Assembly (NCBI RefSeq): GCF_002252625.1
Contig: NZ_NQKW01000003.1
Location: 124,001 to 188,000 of the forward strand
DNA length: 64,000 nt
Direction: 5' to 3'
Source: Synechococcus sp. 1G10
GTDB lineage: Bacteria > Cyanobacteriota > Cyanobacteriia > PCC-6307 > Cyanobiaceae
The notes under the pieces were generated by a model. That model did no database searches and was not told where the DNA came from. It saw only the letters and a list, made by a program, of their open reading frames with translations. Shown in pieces: positions 11,332-21,809 of the stretch. Each line of letters opens with the position of its first letter. Positions within the stretch are counted from its first letter, which is position 1. Both the position numbers and the translations under genes were made by a program.

Positions 11332-11733
11332 TCAGCCCGGCAACATCACCCGGTTGATCACATGCACGATGCCGTTGTCGCAGACCACATCTGCGGCATT
11401 CACAGTGGCATTTTTCACCTCGAATGGATCGGCGCGCCGGATCGGCAGCGGTGCTCCCTCCAGGGTGGTCCATTCCGGTTGGCTGAGCAGCTGCTCGCGG
11501 GTATACTGACCCGAGAGCACGTGATACTTGAGGATCCGCGCCAGTTGGGGTGGGTTCTGCACCAAGGTCTGAACGGTGCCGGGCGGCAAGGCGGCAAAGG
11601 CATCATCCACCGGAGCAAACACGGTGAACGGTCCCGGGCTGGCCAGGGCCTCAAGCAACCCTCCAGCCTCAACGGCCGCCAGCAGGGTCTGAAAACAGCC
11701 CGCCGCACGGGCGGTGTCGAGAATGTCAGGCAC
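11332..11733 (-). CDS. cupS: CupS, fasciclin-domain subunit of the CO2-uptake NDH-1 complex
   Basis: Single FAS1 (fasciclin) domain of 133 residues: [20 protein letters not shown], the H1 box [17 protein letters not shown], the YH motif [12 protein letters not shown] and the end [14 protein letters not shown]. No signal peptide, in agreement with a cytoplasmic protein. CupS of Thermosynechococcus is a fasciclin-fold protein encoded after cupA, and the same order is seen here, which is the main basis for the name rather than a generic adhesion domain. It ends against the GAP-family gene on the other strand and lies 32 bases after cupA. Confidence 0.85.
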   Translation of the reverse strand: MPDILDTARAAGCFQTLLAAVEAGGLLEALASPGPFTVFAPVDDAFAALPPGTVQTLVQNPPQLARILKYHVLSGQYTREQLLSQPEWTTLEGAPLPIRRADPFEVKNATVNAADVVCDNGIVHVINRVMLPG

Positions 11734-11765
11734 GGTGGTGGTTGTCAGAGGGACGGTGGATCAAC

Positions 11766-13058
11766 TCAGCGGTAGTCCTGGGTCTGCACATCGCGCAGCC
11801 GGGCTTCAGGCCTCAGGAAGCGATCCATCTGGCTTTCGAAGAAACGTCGGTTGGCGAGAAGATGCTCTGGATCGGGATCATCCAGGGGATAGAACAGTGC
11901 CGCCCTCAGGGCCTGGATCACCGCTGAGGTCACGTTGTACATCGAGCGCTGAAAAGTGATGCCCAGCTGAATCAGCTGATCTTCCTCGCCGCGACGATGC
12001 TTGAGGTAAATTTCCTTGAGATAGGGGGGCAGGAAATGCACCATATCCTGCATCAGCAGGGTAGGGGGAATGCCGGCAGACCCCACTGGAAACACATCGG
12101 CATAAAGGATGCCGTAGTGAAAGTCGGCCTGTACGTCTGGCACTTGACCAGCTTGGGCATTATAAGATTTGGTGCCACGAAACGGCGCGGTGCGATAGAA
12201 GACAGCCTCTACATAGGGCAGGGCAGCTTCGTAGAGCCAGGTGAATCCTTCTGATTTGGGGATGATCTCCAGACACTCTCCATCGATGTAGACATGATGG
12301 TAAATCGGACGTCCCGCCACGGCAAAGATGCCATTCACCAGGAAGTTCATGGCGTCAGGTACCCCGGCAAAGCCCCCTTCGTCATAGATATCACTCATCT
12401 CGAAGAAGACGGGTGCCATCACCTCCCAGAACAGGCCGAGGTTGGCGTAATAACTGAGCTTGCGCACCTGCTCCAGAAACATCTCCGGAAACAGCTTGTG
12501 CAGACCCAGCATCAGGGGATTGCCCTTGAAGTAGGCCTTAATTGCCCGATCGGCATTGGCCTTGTAGGTGTCGCTCTCCAGGTAGTCGTAGAAGCGCCCG
12601 CCCATGCCCTGGTGCCAGAACATGGCATCCATGCAGGCCTCGGCGAACTCCATGTTGATGCGGTCATGCCAGAGGTGATGGAGCAGTTTGGGCATCCGCC
12701 GCGTTTCACCTTTCGCCATGAACTCCAGCAGCTCGGGGTGAGCTCCGGCCTCGCCCCGCCAGATGCGCAGGTCGGCGCTCTCGCCGGCATAGGAATTGGG
12801 GAGATCGAGGTACTCCTGGCTGGGAAAGTATTTGAACGCCGGCAGGGGATTGAGGAATACACGCTCGGCGATGTAAAGGAGATCCCGCCAGTAGAAGTCC
12901 ATCGGCACGGCGTAGGCCTTGTAGATGCCGATGATCTGGGTAAGGTTTTCTGGGGTGTCCGGCAGCATCGAACCACCGGCTTCAAGCCTCTCCACCACTT
13001 CGGAGAAGGGGTGGGTGGAGGGGGGGAGCAGCGTGGGCCTTGAGGTCAGCACCGTCAT
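11766..13058 (-). CDS. cupA: CO2 hydration protein CupA (ChpY)
   Basis: Carbonic-anhydrase-like subunit that hydrates CO2 to bicarbonate on the NDH-1MS complex. The 430-residue protein is recognisable as ChpX/ChpY family: PENLTQIIGIYKAYAVPMDFYWRD, FLNPLPAFKYFPSQEYL, LLHHLWHDRINMEFAEACMDA and RPIYHHVYIDGECLEIIPKS. The HxxxxR pair in HLWHDR (His128, Arg133) corresponds to the zinc-site residues reported for Thermosynechococcus CupA, as far as I recall. Assignment as CupA rather than CupB rests on the adjoining cupS-type gene and the ndhF-ndhD order. ATG overlaps the ndhD3 stop by four bases. Confidence 0.88.
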   Translation of the reverse strand: MTVLTSRPTLLPPSTHPFSEVVERLEAGGSMLPDTPENLTQIIGIYKAYAVPMDFYWRDLLYIAERVFLNPLPAFKYFPSQEYLDLPNSYAGESADLRIWRGEAGAHPELLEFMAKGETRRMPKLLHHLWHDRINMEFAEACMDAMFWHQGMGGRFYDYLESDTYKANADRAIKAYFKGNPLMLGLHKLFPEMFLEQVRKLSYYANLGLFWEVMAPVFFEMSDIYDEGGFAGVPDAMNFLVNGIFAVAGRPIYHHVYIDGECLEIIPKSEGFTWLYEAALPYVEAVFYRTAPFRGTKSYNAQAGQVPDVQADFHYGILYADVFPVGSAGIPPTLLMQDMVHFLPPYLKEIYLKHRRGEEDQLIQLGITFQRSMYNVTSAVIQALRAALFYPLDDPDPEHLLANRRFFESQMDRFLRPEARLRDVQTQDYR

Positions 13059-14536
13059 GAGGGGAGCTCCTGAAGGAGTGAGGTGGCAGGGAGGGACGCG
13101 ATCAGTGGGTGGTGCAGAGCCAGGGATGTGGTGACGGATTCACTCCAGCCCAGGGTGAGCGGCGGCCAGAGGCCACCCACCAACACCAGAGTGGAGAGGG
13201 CCAGGGCAGGTAGTCGCTCGGACCAGGTGGTGGCTGGATAGAAGGCCTTGGCGTTGTCAAGCTTGCCGAAGCCCACCCTGTTGAACAGGCGAACCGCGTA
13301 CACCGCAGTTAGACCGGAGGCGAACAGGCAGCCGAGGGTGGGCAAGGGGAACATGGTCCAGCTGCCCTGGAAGACAACCAGTTCCGCCACAAAGCCCACC
13401 ATGCCGGGCAGACCTGCGGCGGCCATCAGGGCCAGCAGGAAAATCCCCAGGGTGAAGGGCAGGCCCCGCAGGGGGTTGAGCAGGCCGGACAGTTCGGCGA
13501 TCTCGGTGGTGCCGGTCTTGGCTTCGATCAGACCAACCACGCAGAACAGCAGTGAGGAGATCAGGCCGTGGGCCAGCAGCTGGGCGACGGCTCCCTGAAG
13601 GCTCAAGGGGGTGGCGGCCGCCATGGCGAGCAGCAGCAGACCCATGTGGCCGAGGGAGCTGTAGGCCACCAGCCGGCGCATGTCGGTCTGGGCGATGGCG
13701 TTCAGAGCTCCATACACAGCACCGGCGGTGCCCGCCACAGCGATCAGAGGCGACCAGGCCTCCCAGGTGTCACCCATGAAGCCCACCCCGAAGCGCAGCA
13801 GGCCGTAGGCCCCGAGCTTGGAGACCGCTCCGGCCAGCAGCATCGCCACCGGTGAGGAGGATTCGCTGTAAGCCAGGGGCTGCCAACCATGCAGGGGGAC
13901 CGCCGGTAGCTTCAAGCCAAAAGCCAGGATCAGCAGCCCCAGGATCCAGACCTTGGAGCCCTGGGGCAGCACCGCTGTCGCCAGGTCTGCGTAGGCGAAG
14001 CTGAACCCATTGCGATTGAGCAAGCCAAGGGCCAGCACCGCCGCCAACAGGGCCACTCCCGAGGCGGCGCCGTAAAGCAGGTAGCGAATCGCGGCCTCGC
14101 GGCTGCGCTCATGGCCCCAGATCGCGATCAGCAAGGTGGTGGGAATCAGGATCAACTCGAAGGCCAGCACGAAGAGCAGCCCGTTGCGGGCGAGCAGTGC
14201 CCCCTGAAGCCCGAGGTTGGTGGCCATCACCAGGGAGAAGAACAGCCGCTGCCGCGGCATCCCCAGGCTGGTGGCAGCAACGGCCATCAGGGTCAGCAGA
14301 GAGGTGAGGCCCACCAGGGGAAGCGAAAGGCCATCCTGGCCGAGATGAAAGTCGAGGCCGAGCTGGGGCAGCCACGCCAGCCTCAGATCGCTTGCGGGCT
14401 CCGTCACCATCCTGACCAGAAGCAGCAGCTGCAGACAGGGGATCAGAAGGGCCAGACGTCGGGGCGAGGGCCCAGCTGGAGCGACGACCATCGCAAGCGC
14501 GGCCGCCAGCGGAAGCAACAGGAGCAGAAGCAACAT
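13055..14536 (-). CDS. ndhD3: NAD(P)H dehydrogenase subunit NdhD3
   Basis: Proton-pumping antiporter-like subunit of the CO2-uptake NDH-1 complex, 493 residues with about 14 helices. NuoM/NdhD signature segments are present: LPAVPLHGWQPLAYSESSSP with the conserved lysine just before (FGLKLPAV), VAMLLAGAVSKLGAYGLLRF and YSSLGHMGLLLLAM. The number 3 is assigned from context (ndhF3-ndhD3-cupA-cupS), not from residues specific to the isoform. It starts 27 bases after ndhF3 ends and overlaps cupA by 4 bases, so it is in the same operon. Confidence 0.88.
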   Translation of the reverse strand: MLLLLLLLPLAAALAMVVAPAGPSPRRLALLIPCLQLLLLVRMVTEPASDLRLAWLPQLGLDFHLGQDGLSLPLVGLTSLLTLMAVAATSLGMPRQRLFFSLVMATNLGLQGALLARNGLLFVLAFELILIPTTLLIAIWGHERSREAAIRYLLYGAASGVALLAAVLALGLLNRNGFSFAYADLATAVLPQGSKVWILGLLILAFGLKLPAVPLHGWQPLAYSESSSPVAMLLAGAVSKLGAYGLLRFGVGFMGDTWEAWSPLIAVAGTAGAVYGALNAIAQTDMRRLVAYSSLGHMGLLLLAMAAATPLSLQGAVAQLLAHGLISSLLFCVVGLIEAKTGTTEIAELSGLLNPLRGLPFTLGIFLLALMAAAGLPGMVGFVAELVVFQGSWTMFPLPTLGCLFASGLTAVYAVRLFNRVGFGKLDNAKAFYPATTWSERLPALALSTLVLVGGLWPPLTLGWSESVTTSLALHHPLIASLPATSLLQELPS

Positions 14537-14563
14537 CGGAGTTGACGGCTGGGGAGTCGGGCT

Positions 14564-16390
14564 TCAGAAATGAAGTGGGGAGGGTGCCAGGGCCAGCTGA
14601 CGGACGAGGAACCAGACCCCCATCAGCAGCACGCCCACGAGCACGGTGAGGGCGTAGCCCTGCACCCGGCCTGAGGTGCTGTAGCTGAGCCGGCGAGCCC
14701 CTTCCATGGTCAGACCGCCACTGCGGTCGCTGAAGCCATCGACCAGACGGCGATCAACCCAGCGGCTGGCCGCTGCCAGCACAACCACCAGACCCACCAC
14801 GGTGCGGCGGTAAAAGGTTTCAGTGTGCAGATCGGCCGCCAGCCAGTGCTGCAGGCCGTCGAGAGGATGGGGTAGCTGCTGCCAGGTAAGGGCTCCTCCC
14901 AGCAGGGTCGAGGCAAGCAGAGGCACGGCCATGGGGCTCCAGTTGATGGCGCCGAACTCGGTGGGTGCCAGCAGCACAGGCAGATGCAGCACCATTCCCG
15001 CTCCAACCATGGTGGGGAGCACCATCAGCCAGAGCACTTCGGCCGAGCGGATCGTGAACACCGAGGGGGTTCCTCCCCAGATCCGCCGGAAAATTCGCAC
15101 CAGTCCGGCGCTGATCAGGGCGTTGGTGAGCAGCAGGACCGCCAGCAGGGCAGCCGGAGCAGGCCCATCGAAGAGGGAACCGGCCAGTTGGTTCAAGGCT
15201 CCAAAGCCGGCCAGGGGAGGCAGGGCCACAAGGCCGGCCGCACCCACGAGAAAGGCCAGGCCCGTGAGCGGCCGCCTCGACCAGAGCCCCCCCAGCTGGG
15301 TGAGGTCCTGGGTGACATTGCTGGTGATCACCGTGCCCACCGCCATCAGCAGCAGAGCCATCGGCAGGGGATAGATCAGCAGCATGTGCCAGGCCGCATC
15401 CACGGCCCCGCAACCCACGGCCATGAACAACAGGCCGAACCAGCTGCTCACCAGAAACGAGAGGGCGCGTTTGATGTCGACCTGGGCCAGGGCGATCAGG
15501 GCACCCACCAGAGCCGTGGTGCCGCCCACCACCACGAGAAAAGCCTGGGCTATGGGGCTGATGGCCAGCAGGGGTTGAAGACGAAGCAGGACCCAGGCGC
15601 CACCGGCCACCACCACCGAACTGCGCAGGATCGTGGAGGGCAGAGGACCCTCCATGGCCTCATCCAGCCAGAGGTGGAGGGGAATCTGGGCGCATTTGCC
15701 CATCGGGCCAGCCACCAGGGCAATCAGGATCAGGGTGAGGACCGGCGAAGGCTCAGCCTGAGCGGCCCACACAGCCAGGTCATTGAAGTTCCAGCTGCCC
15801 GCCAGCGGCAGCAGGGCGATCACACCCGCGAGCAACACGAGGTCGCCCACCCGTTTGGTGAGGAAGGCATCCCGGGCCCCCTTGATCACCAGCGACTGGT
15901 TGTACCAGGTGCCGACGATCAGGTAAGTCCCCAGGGTGAGCAGCTCCAGGACGACATAGGAGAAGAAGAGCGAATCGGTGAGCACCAGGGCGCAAAGGCC
16001 TGCTTCGAAAAGATTCAGCGAACCAAAGAAGCGAGGCCAACCCCAATCCATTTCCAGGTAGCCAATAGCATAGACCTGTGCGAAGAGATGAACGCCGCAG
16101 ATCATCGTCATGGCGATCAATACGCTGCGATCGATCGTCGCGTCAAAATTGATCGTGAGCCCGGCGGTGGACAGCCAGGTCCAGCTGAAGCTCAGCGAGC
16201 GGCCTGAACACCCAATCCAGGCAAGGAGGCCATGGCCGAAGGCCAGACCATTCATCAGCAGGTTGAGATACCCAGCAGGCCTCGGACCGCTCTGGCTGAT
16301 CAGGCCAGGAGACCAGAGGAAGGAAAGCAAACCGCCGAGCAACGGGTATAGAGGAATAAGCCAGGCCGTCTCGAAGAAGGGGACGGTCAT
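14564..16390 (-). CDS. ndhF3: NAD(P)H dehydrogenase subunit NdhF3
   Basis: Distal proton-pumping subunit of the CO2-uptake complex (608 residues), to which CupA is anchored. NuoL-type motifs: FATIDRSVLIAMTMICG-like start of the pump core, VVLELLTLGTYLIVGTW, GARDAFLTKRVGDLVLLAG and KCAQIPLHLWLDEAMEGPLP. A long C-terminal extension with extra helices follows, as in NdhF. First gene of the operon; transcription would start in the 169-base gap to ppsA, which contains an inverted repeat at 16453-16468. In other cyanobacteria this operon is induced by low inorganic carbon through the LysR regulator NdhR/CcmR. Confidence 0.9.
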   Translation of the reverse strand: MTVPFFETAWLIPLYPLLGGLLSFLWSPGLISQSGPRPAGYLNLLMNGLAFGHGLLAWIGCSGRSLSFSWTWLSTAGLTINFDATIDRSVLIAMTMICGVHLFAQVYAIGYLEMDWGWPRFFGSLNLFEAGLCALVLTDSLFFSYVVLELLTLGTYLIVGTWYNQSLVIKGARDAFLTKRVGDLVLLAGVIALLPLAGSWNFNDLAVWAAQAEPSPVLTLILIALVAGPMGKCAQIPLHLWLDEAMEGPLPSTILRSSVVVAGGAWVLLRLQPLLAISPIAQAFLVVVGGTTALVGALIALAQVDIKRALSFLVSSWFGLLFMAVGCGAVDAAWHMLLIYPLPMALLLMAVGTVITSNVTQDLTQLGGLWSRRPLTGLAFLVGAAGLVALPPLAGFGALNQLAGSLFDGPAPAALLAVLLLTNALISAGLVRIFRRIWGGTPSVFTIRSAEVLWLMVLPTMVGAGMVLHLPVLLAPTEFGAINWSPMAVPLLASTLLGGALTWQQLPHPLDGLQHWLAADLHTETFYRRTVVGLVVVLAAASRWVDRRLVDGFSDRSGGLTMEGARRLSYSTSGRVQGYALTVLVGVLLMGVWFLVRQLALAPSPLHF

Positions 16391-16452
16391 CGCGTTGTGC
16401 GGTGCGCGGGAGATTCGCAGAACCTTAGGGCTTCCGGTGCGCTGCTGAGAGC

Positions 16453-16468
16453 CAATGAAGTTGCATTG
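16453..16468. promoter_or_regulatory. Inverted repeat upstream of ndhF3, possible LysR-type operator
   Basis: CAATG-N6-CATTG, perfect 5-base arms, centred about 70 bases before the ndhF3 start in the ppsA-ndhF3 gap. The CAATG half-site resembles that reported for NdhR/CcmR targets (TCAATG...ATCAAT), but the spacing differs. Candidate only. Confidence 0.3.
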
Positions 16469-16559
16469 CCTATGGCTCCGTTAAGCGTTGTTGATCGGCT
16501 ACATCCCCGATCAGAGCTCCCGACTCAGGACCTGTCCCGGCAAATTCCAACCAGCTGCT

Positions 16560-18986
<2,427 letters not shown>

Positions 18987-19013
18987 GGCGATCGACTCGC
19001 ACAGAAACTCACG

Positions 19014-20207
19014 TTAGGAACGGCTGGCCCCCGGGTCGGCTTTCAGCGGCGTCAGCCGCAACTCACCGGCCGGAGGAGTGCCGGGTGCGAGATCAAGGCG
19101 GCTGGCGGCCCCGCGCAGGGCCACCGGCTTGCCGGCACGGCGGGCCTTGAGAGCGTCGCAGAGATCGAGGGGTCTGGCCTTGGAATCCAGCCAATCCAGC
19201 GTCCAGCTCCTCGACTTCTGCCCTGCGAGCGAAGAGACCGCCACCAGCTGGCCTGTGTCGAAGCCGGCGGCCTCCACCAGTCCAGGGGTGTAACCATGGC
19301 GCTTCTTGAAGGCCAGCTCGAAGCGGTCCCAGCCCGGCCCGCGGCTGAGCGAGTCGACCCCCAGTTGGGACAGGGGCAAGGGCTCACGCACAGGGAACGG
19401 CCAGACCAGAGTCAGGTTCTCTGGGAGGTCGAGTTTGGCGACGGCCCGGGCCAGGGGGCTGCCGGGGGTTGTCATCACCACCAGGGAGGAAGGGGTGTAC
19501 CAGCCCACGTCATCGCGCAACTGGGCCAGCACCTTGACGTCGGGATCCACGATTGCCTCGGGTTCGTTGGTGGGACCGACGGTCCAGCCTCCGCTGCCCT
19601 GAATCGTCTCGACGAAGCGATCCGCCAGGGCCGCCTGCTCCGCTCCACCGTCATGAATGACCATCACCTTGCCCTTGTTGTCCTCCAGCAGGCCCCTCGC
19701 CAGGCGGTCGGCCTCAAGGCTGCGGGACGGCAGCACCGGCCAGATTCTGTCGGCGCCCACCTGGCTGGGGAGCCGCTGCAGGGAGTAGCCCCGTTGCAAT
19801 GGCAGCAACACGTTCACCCCCCGGCTCTGGGCGAGCCGTCCGAAGGACAGCAGATTGACCGCAGGGGGAGCGATCAACAGCTCAGGCATCGGGACACCGA
19901 GCAACAAAGCTTCGGGATCCTGCTCCGGCGGAAGCCAGCCCAGTCCCAGGGTGGGGGAGCGCAGGCCACAGGTCCTGGTTTCCTCCATGGCCAGTCCGTA
20001 GCCGCGGCGGAGGCTATCTCCCACCCCCGCCAGCAACCCCTCACTGGGCAGCAGCATCAGCACCTCCTGGGGGAAGGGGGTGCTGGCCGCCAGGCTCTGA
20101 ACCCCGACGAGCACGGCCGCCAGACCGACACCGACACTCCAGAGGGGAGGACGCAACCCGTGCTCTGGGGAGGGTGGTGGCCCGCTTCCCAGTCCGCCAG
20201 TGGTCAT
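19014..20207 (-). CDS. Exported protein with type 1 periplasmic-binding fold, function unknown
   Basis: 397 residues with one N-terminal membrane or signal helix (LWSVGVGLAAVLVGVQSL, ~22-39). The body resembles branched-chain amino-acid-type receptor folds: FPQEVLMLLPSEG, DSLRRGYGLAMEE, VMVIHDGGAEQAALADRFVE, VVMTTPGSPLARAV and AFKKRHGYTPGLVEAAGFDTGQLVAV. No transporter genes adjoin, so an ABC-transport role cannot be claimed; a sensory or assembly role is equally possible. It is divergent from the Tic22-like gene with 73 bases between the starts. Confidence 0.7.
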   Translation of the reverse strand: MTTGGLGSGPPPSPEHGLRPPLWSVGVGLAAVLVGVQSLAASTPFPQEVLMLLPSEGLLAGVGDSLRRGYGLAMEETRTCGLRSPTLGLGWLPPEQDPEALLLGVPMPELLIAPPAVNLLSFGRLAQSRGVNVLLPLQRGYSLQRLPSQVGADRIWPVLPSRSLEADRLARGLLEDNKGKVMVIHDGGAEQAALADRFVETIQGSGGWTVGPTNEPEAIVDPDVKVLAQLRDDVGWYTPSSLVVMTTPGSPLARAVAKLDLPENLTLVWPFPVREPLPLSQLGVDSLSRGPGWDRFELAFKKRHGYTPGLVEAAGFDTGQLVAVSSLAGQKSRSWTLDWLDSKARPLDLCDALKARRAGKPVALRGAASRLDLAPGTPPAGELRLTPLKADPGASRS

Positions 20208-20280
20208 GGCCCATACCGTCCAGCCCAGCGAGATTACGTGCCGCTCCGTTCCTAGGCTTCGCTATCTCGATGAGGGACGC

Positions 20281-21087
20281 ATGCCGGGCCCAACCGTTCC
20301 ATTGCAGGATTCACGTCTCACCTCCCCAGAGCGATCGTCTCGTCGTCGTCGCCTGATTGCTCTGCTGAGCAGCTGCGGTCTGGGCTGCGCGGGGCTGGTG
20401 GGCCTGTTTCAGCCCCTGCCGGCGCTGGCCATTCCCCAGCAGGAGGCCATGAAAAAGCTGGCTGTGATCCCGGTGTTCGTGCTCACCGATTCCAAGGGAA
20501 TCCCCCTGCCCCTGCAACGGGACAAGGCCCTGGTACTGCCTCTGTTCCTTGATCGGGGCAAAGCCGAGCAGGAACTGGCCGCCTTTCTCAAGACCAACCC
20601 CACCATCAAGGCTGGGGTGCTGCCCATGCCCATGAACGTGGCGCTGGAGCGGGTGCAGGAGCTCAACAAGTCGCTGAAGGACCGCAAACTGCTCTCACCG
20701 GTGGTTCCAGCACCATCAGATCTGAGCCAGGCCCGCACGCTGCTGGGCAAGCAGGGCCTTGATCAGAAGGCGATCCAGGAAGGGCTCTCCGTGCCGGTGT
20801 TCTTCACCAAGCCGCTGATCACCGTCAAAACTCCCCAGGGGGAACGCGGACTCTTCTTCTTCGACTACGCCTCGTTGCAGAAGGCGATGGCAACCATTCC
20901 CGATCGCAACAAGCTCACGATTCAAGCCGCAGATCTCAGTGCCGTGATGGATCAGATCGTGAAACAGAGCAAGGACACCTATGCCTTCTACCCAACACCG
21001 GAGTACTTCCGCTTGGTGCAGCAACAGTCCAGAACCCAGGGGGCTGGCCCAGCTGGGGCTCCCCCGGCAGTGGCCCCACGCCGATGA
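20281..21087 (+). CDS. Tic22-like protein
   Basis: Exported protein of the Tic22 family, which in cyanobacteria is periplasmic and linked to outer-membrane biogenesis. From ATG 20281 there are 268 residues: a basic N-region (SSRRRRLIALL), a signal helix ending at ALA-IP (~residue 51), then the family hallmark IPQQEAMKKLAVIPVFVLTD, LQRDKALVLPLFLDRGKAEQ, GLSVPVFFTKPLITVK and a Pro/Ala tail. An in-frame upstream start at 20200 would add 27 unlikely residues. Confidence 0.8.
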   Translation: MPGPTVPLQDSRLTSPERSSRRRRLIALLSSCGLGCAGLVGLFQPLPALAIPQQEAMKKLAVIPVFVLTDSKGIPLPLQRDKALVLPLFLDRGKAEQELAAFLKTNPTIKAGVLPMPMNVALERVQELNKSLKDRKLLSPVVPAPSDLSQARTLLGKQGLDQKAIQEGLSVPVFFTKPLITVKTPQGERGLFFFDYASLQKAMATIPDRNKLTIQAADLSAVMDQIVKQSKDTYAFYPTPEYFRLVQQQSRTQGAGPAGAPPAVAPRR

Positions 21088-21117
21088 AACCCATCATCAG
21101 CAAAGGAGTCTGACCAC

Positions 21118-21333
21118 CTAATCCGAGCTGTCCTCCTGTTCGGTCTCCGGTTGGGCCTCAGGCAACAGCTGGGTGAGCAGACCTCCGGCCAGGAGGACCG
21201 CAGCGATGGCCAGAGCCAGGGGCCGGTTCGCTTCCGACCCTTCGCCGTTCCAGAGGGCCGCGCTGAGAAAAGCACCTCCAAGCAAAAGGGTTGGGACCAG
21301 CACGATGCCTTTGGCAGTGCGATTCAGGCTCAT
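21118..21333 (-). CDS. Small membrane protein, unknown
   Basis: 71 residues with two hydrophobic segments (IVLVPTLLLGGAFLSAALW and RPLALAIAAVLLAGGLLTQLL) and an acidic tail. I do not recognise a family. It overlaps the upstream gene by four bases (ATGA), which suggests translational coupling and supports it as a real gene. Confidence 0.55.
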   Translation of the reverse strand: MSLNRTAKGIVLVPTLLLGGAFLSAALWNGEGSEANRPLALAIAAVLLAGGLLTQLLPEAQPETEQEDSSD

Positions 21334-21809
21334 GGTTGCTTGGGGTCGTCCTCGCTGGACGGGCAGCCTTGTGGGCGAATCAGCGACGGCAAGGGCTGGG
21401 CCAGGCCTGCGCTGATCAGGCCTGAGCCCAGGTCATCCCCTCCCCGCAGCACCTGAACACGGGCGAGCAACACACCATCTGCGGAGCCCAGGGGACGAAG
21501 GTTCACCCGGGTGCGGCGTGGCAGCTCCTGGCGCAGCCAGTCTTCAGCGGCCCTTGAGTGCTCGGGGGTGACGCTGATGCAGCCCAGCTGAACCGGGTAG
21601 CTGCGGTTCTGATCGCCTACCTGGAGCAACACGCCACTGCGCACCTGCAGTACCTCAGCGGCAGCGGCAGGCAGGGCGGTCAGGGGGTTGAGCAGCAGGC
21701 CCAACACCAGGATCAAGGCAAGAAGCAGGGGAAGGGGACTCAGAGCTTGGCGCCGCAGCTGGGACAGAAGAGATGGGCACTTTCGGTGCTGAAACCACAG
21801 GAGCCGCAC
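21330..21809 (-). CDS. Exported staphylococcal-nuclease-like (OB-fold) protein
   Basis: 159 residues as read from ATG 21809. A signal helix ([20 protein letters not shown]) ends at AAAAE, followed by an SNase-like core: [46 protein letters not shown] and [25 protein letters not shown]. The usual catalytic Arg/Glu/Arg set of active nucleases is not evident, so it may be a binding protein. The chosen start overlaps the end of ilvB by 70 bases; a later non-ATG start close to the ilvB stop is possible. Confidence 0.65.
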   Translation of the reverse strand: MRLLWFQHRKCPSLLSQLRRQALSPLPLLLALILVLGLLLNPLTALPAAAAEVLQVRSGVLLQVGDQNRSYPVQLGCISVTPEHSRAAEDWLRQELPRRTRVNLRPLGSADGVLLARVQVLRGGDDLGSGLISAGLAQPLPSLIRPQGCPSSEDDPKQP

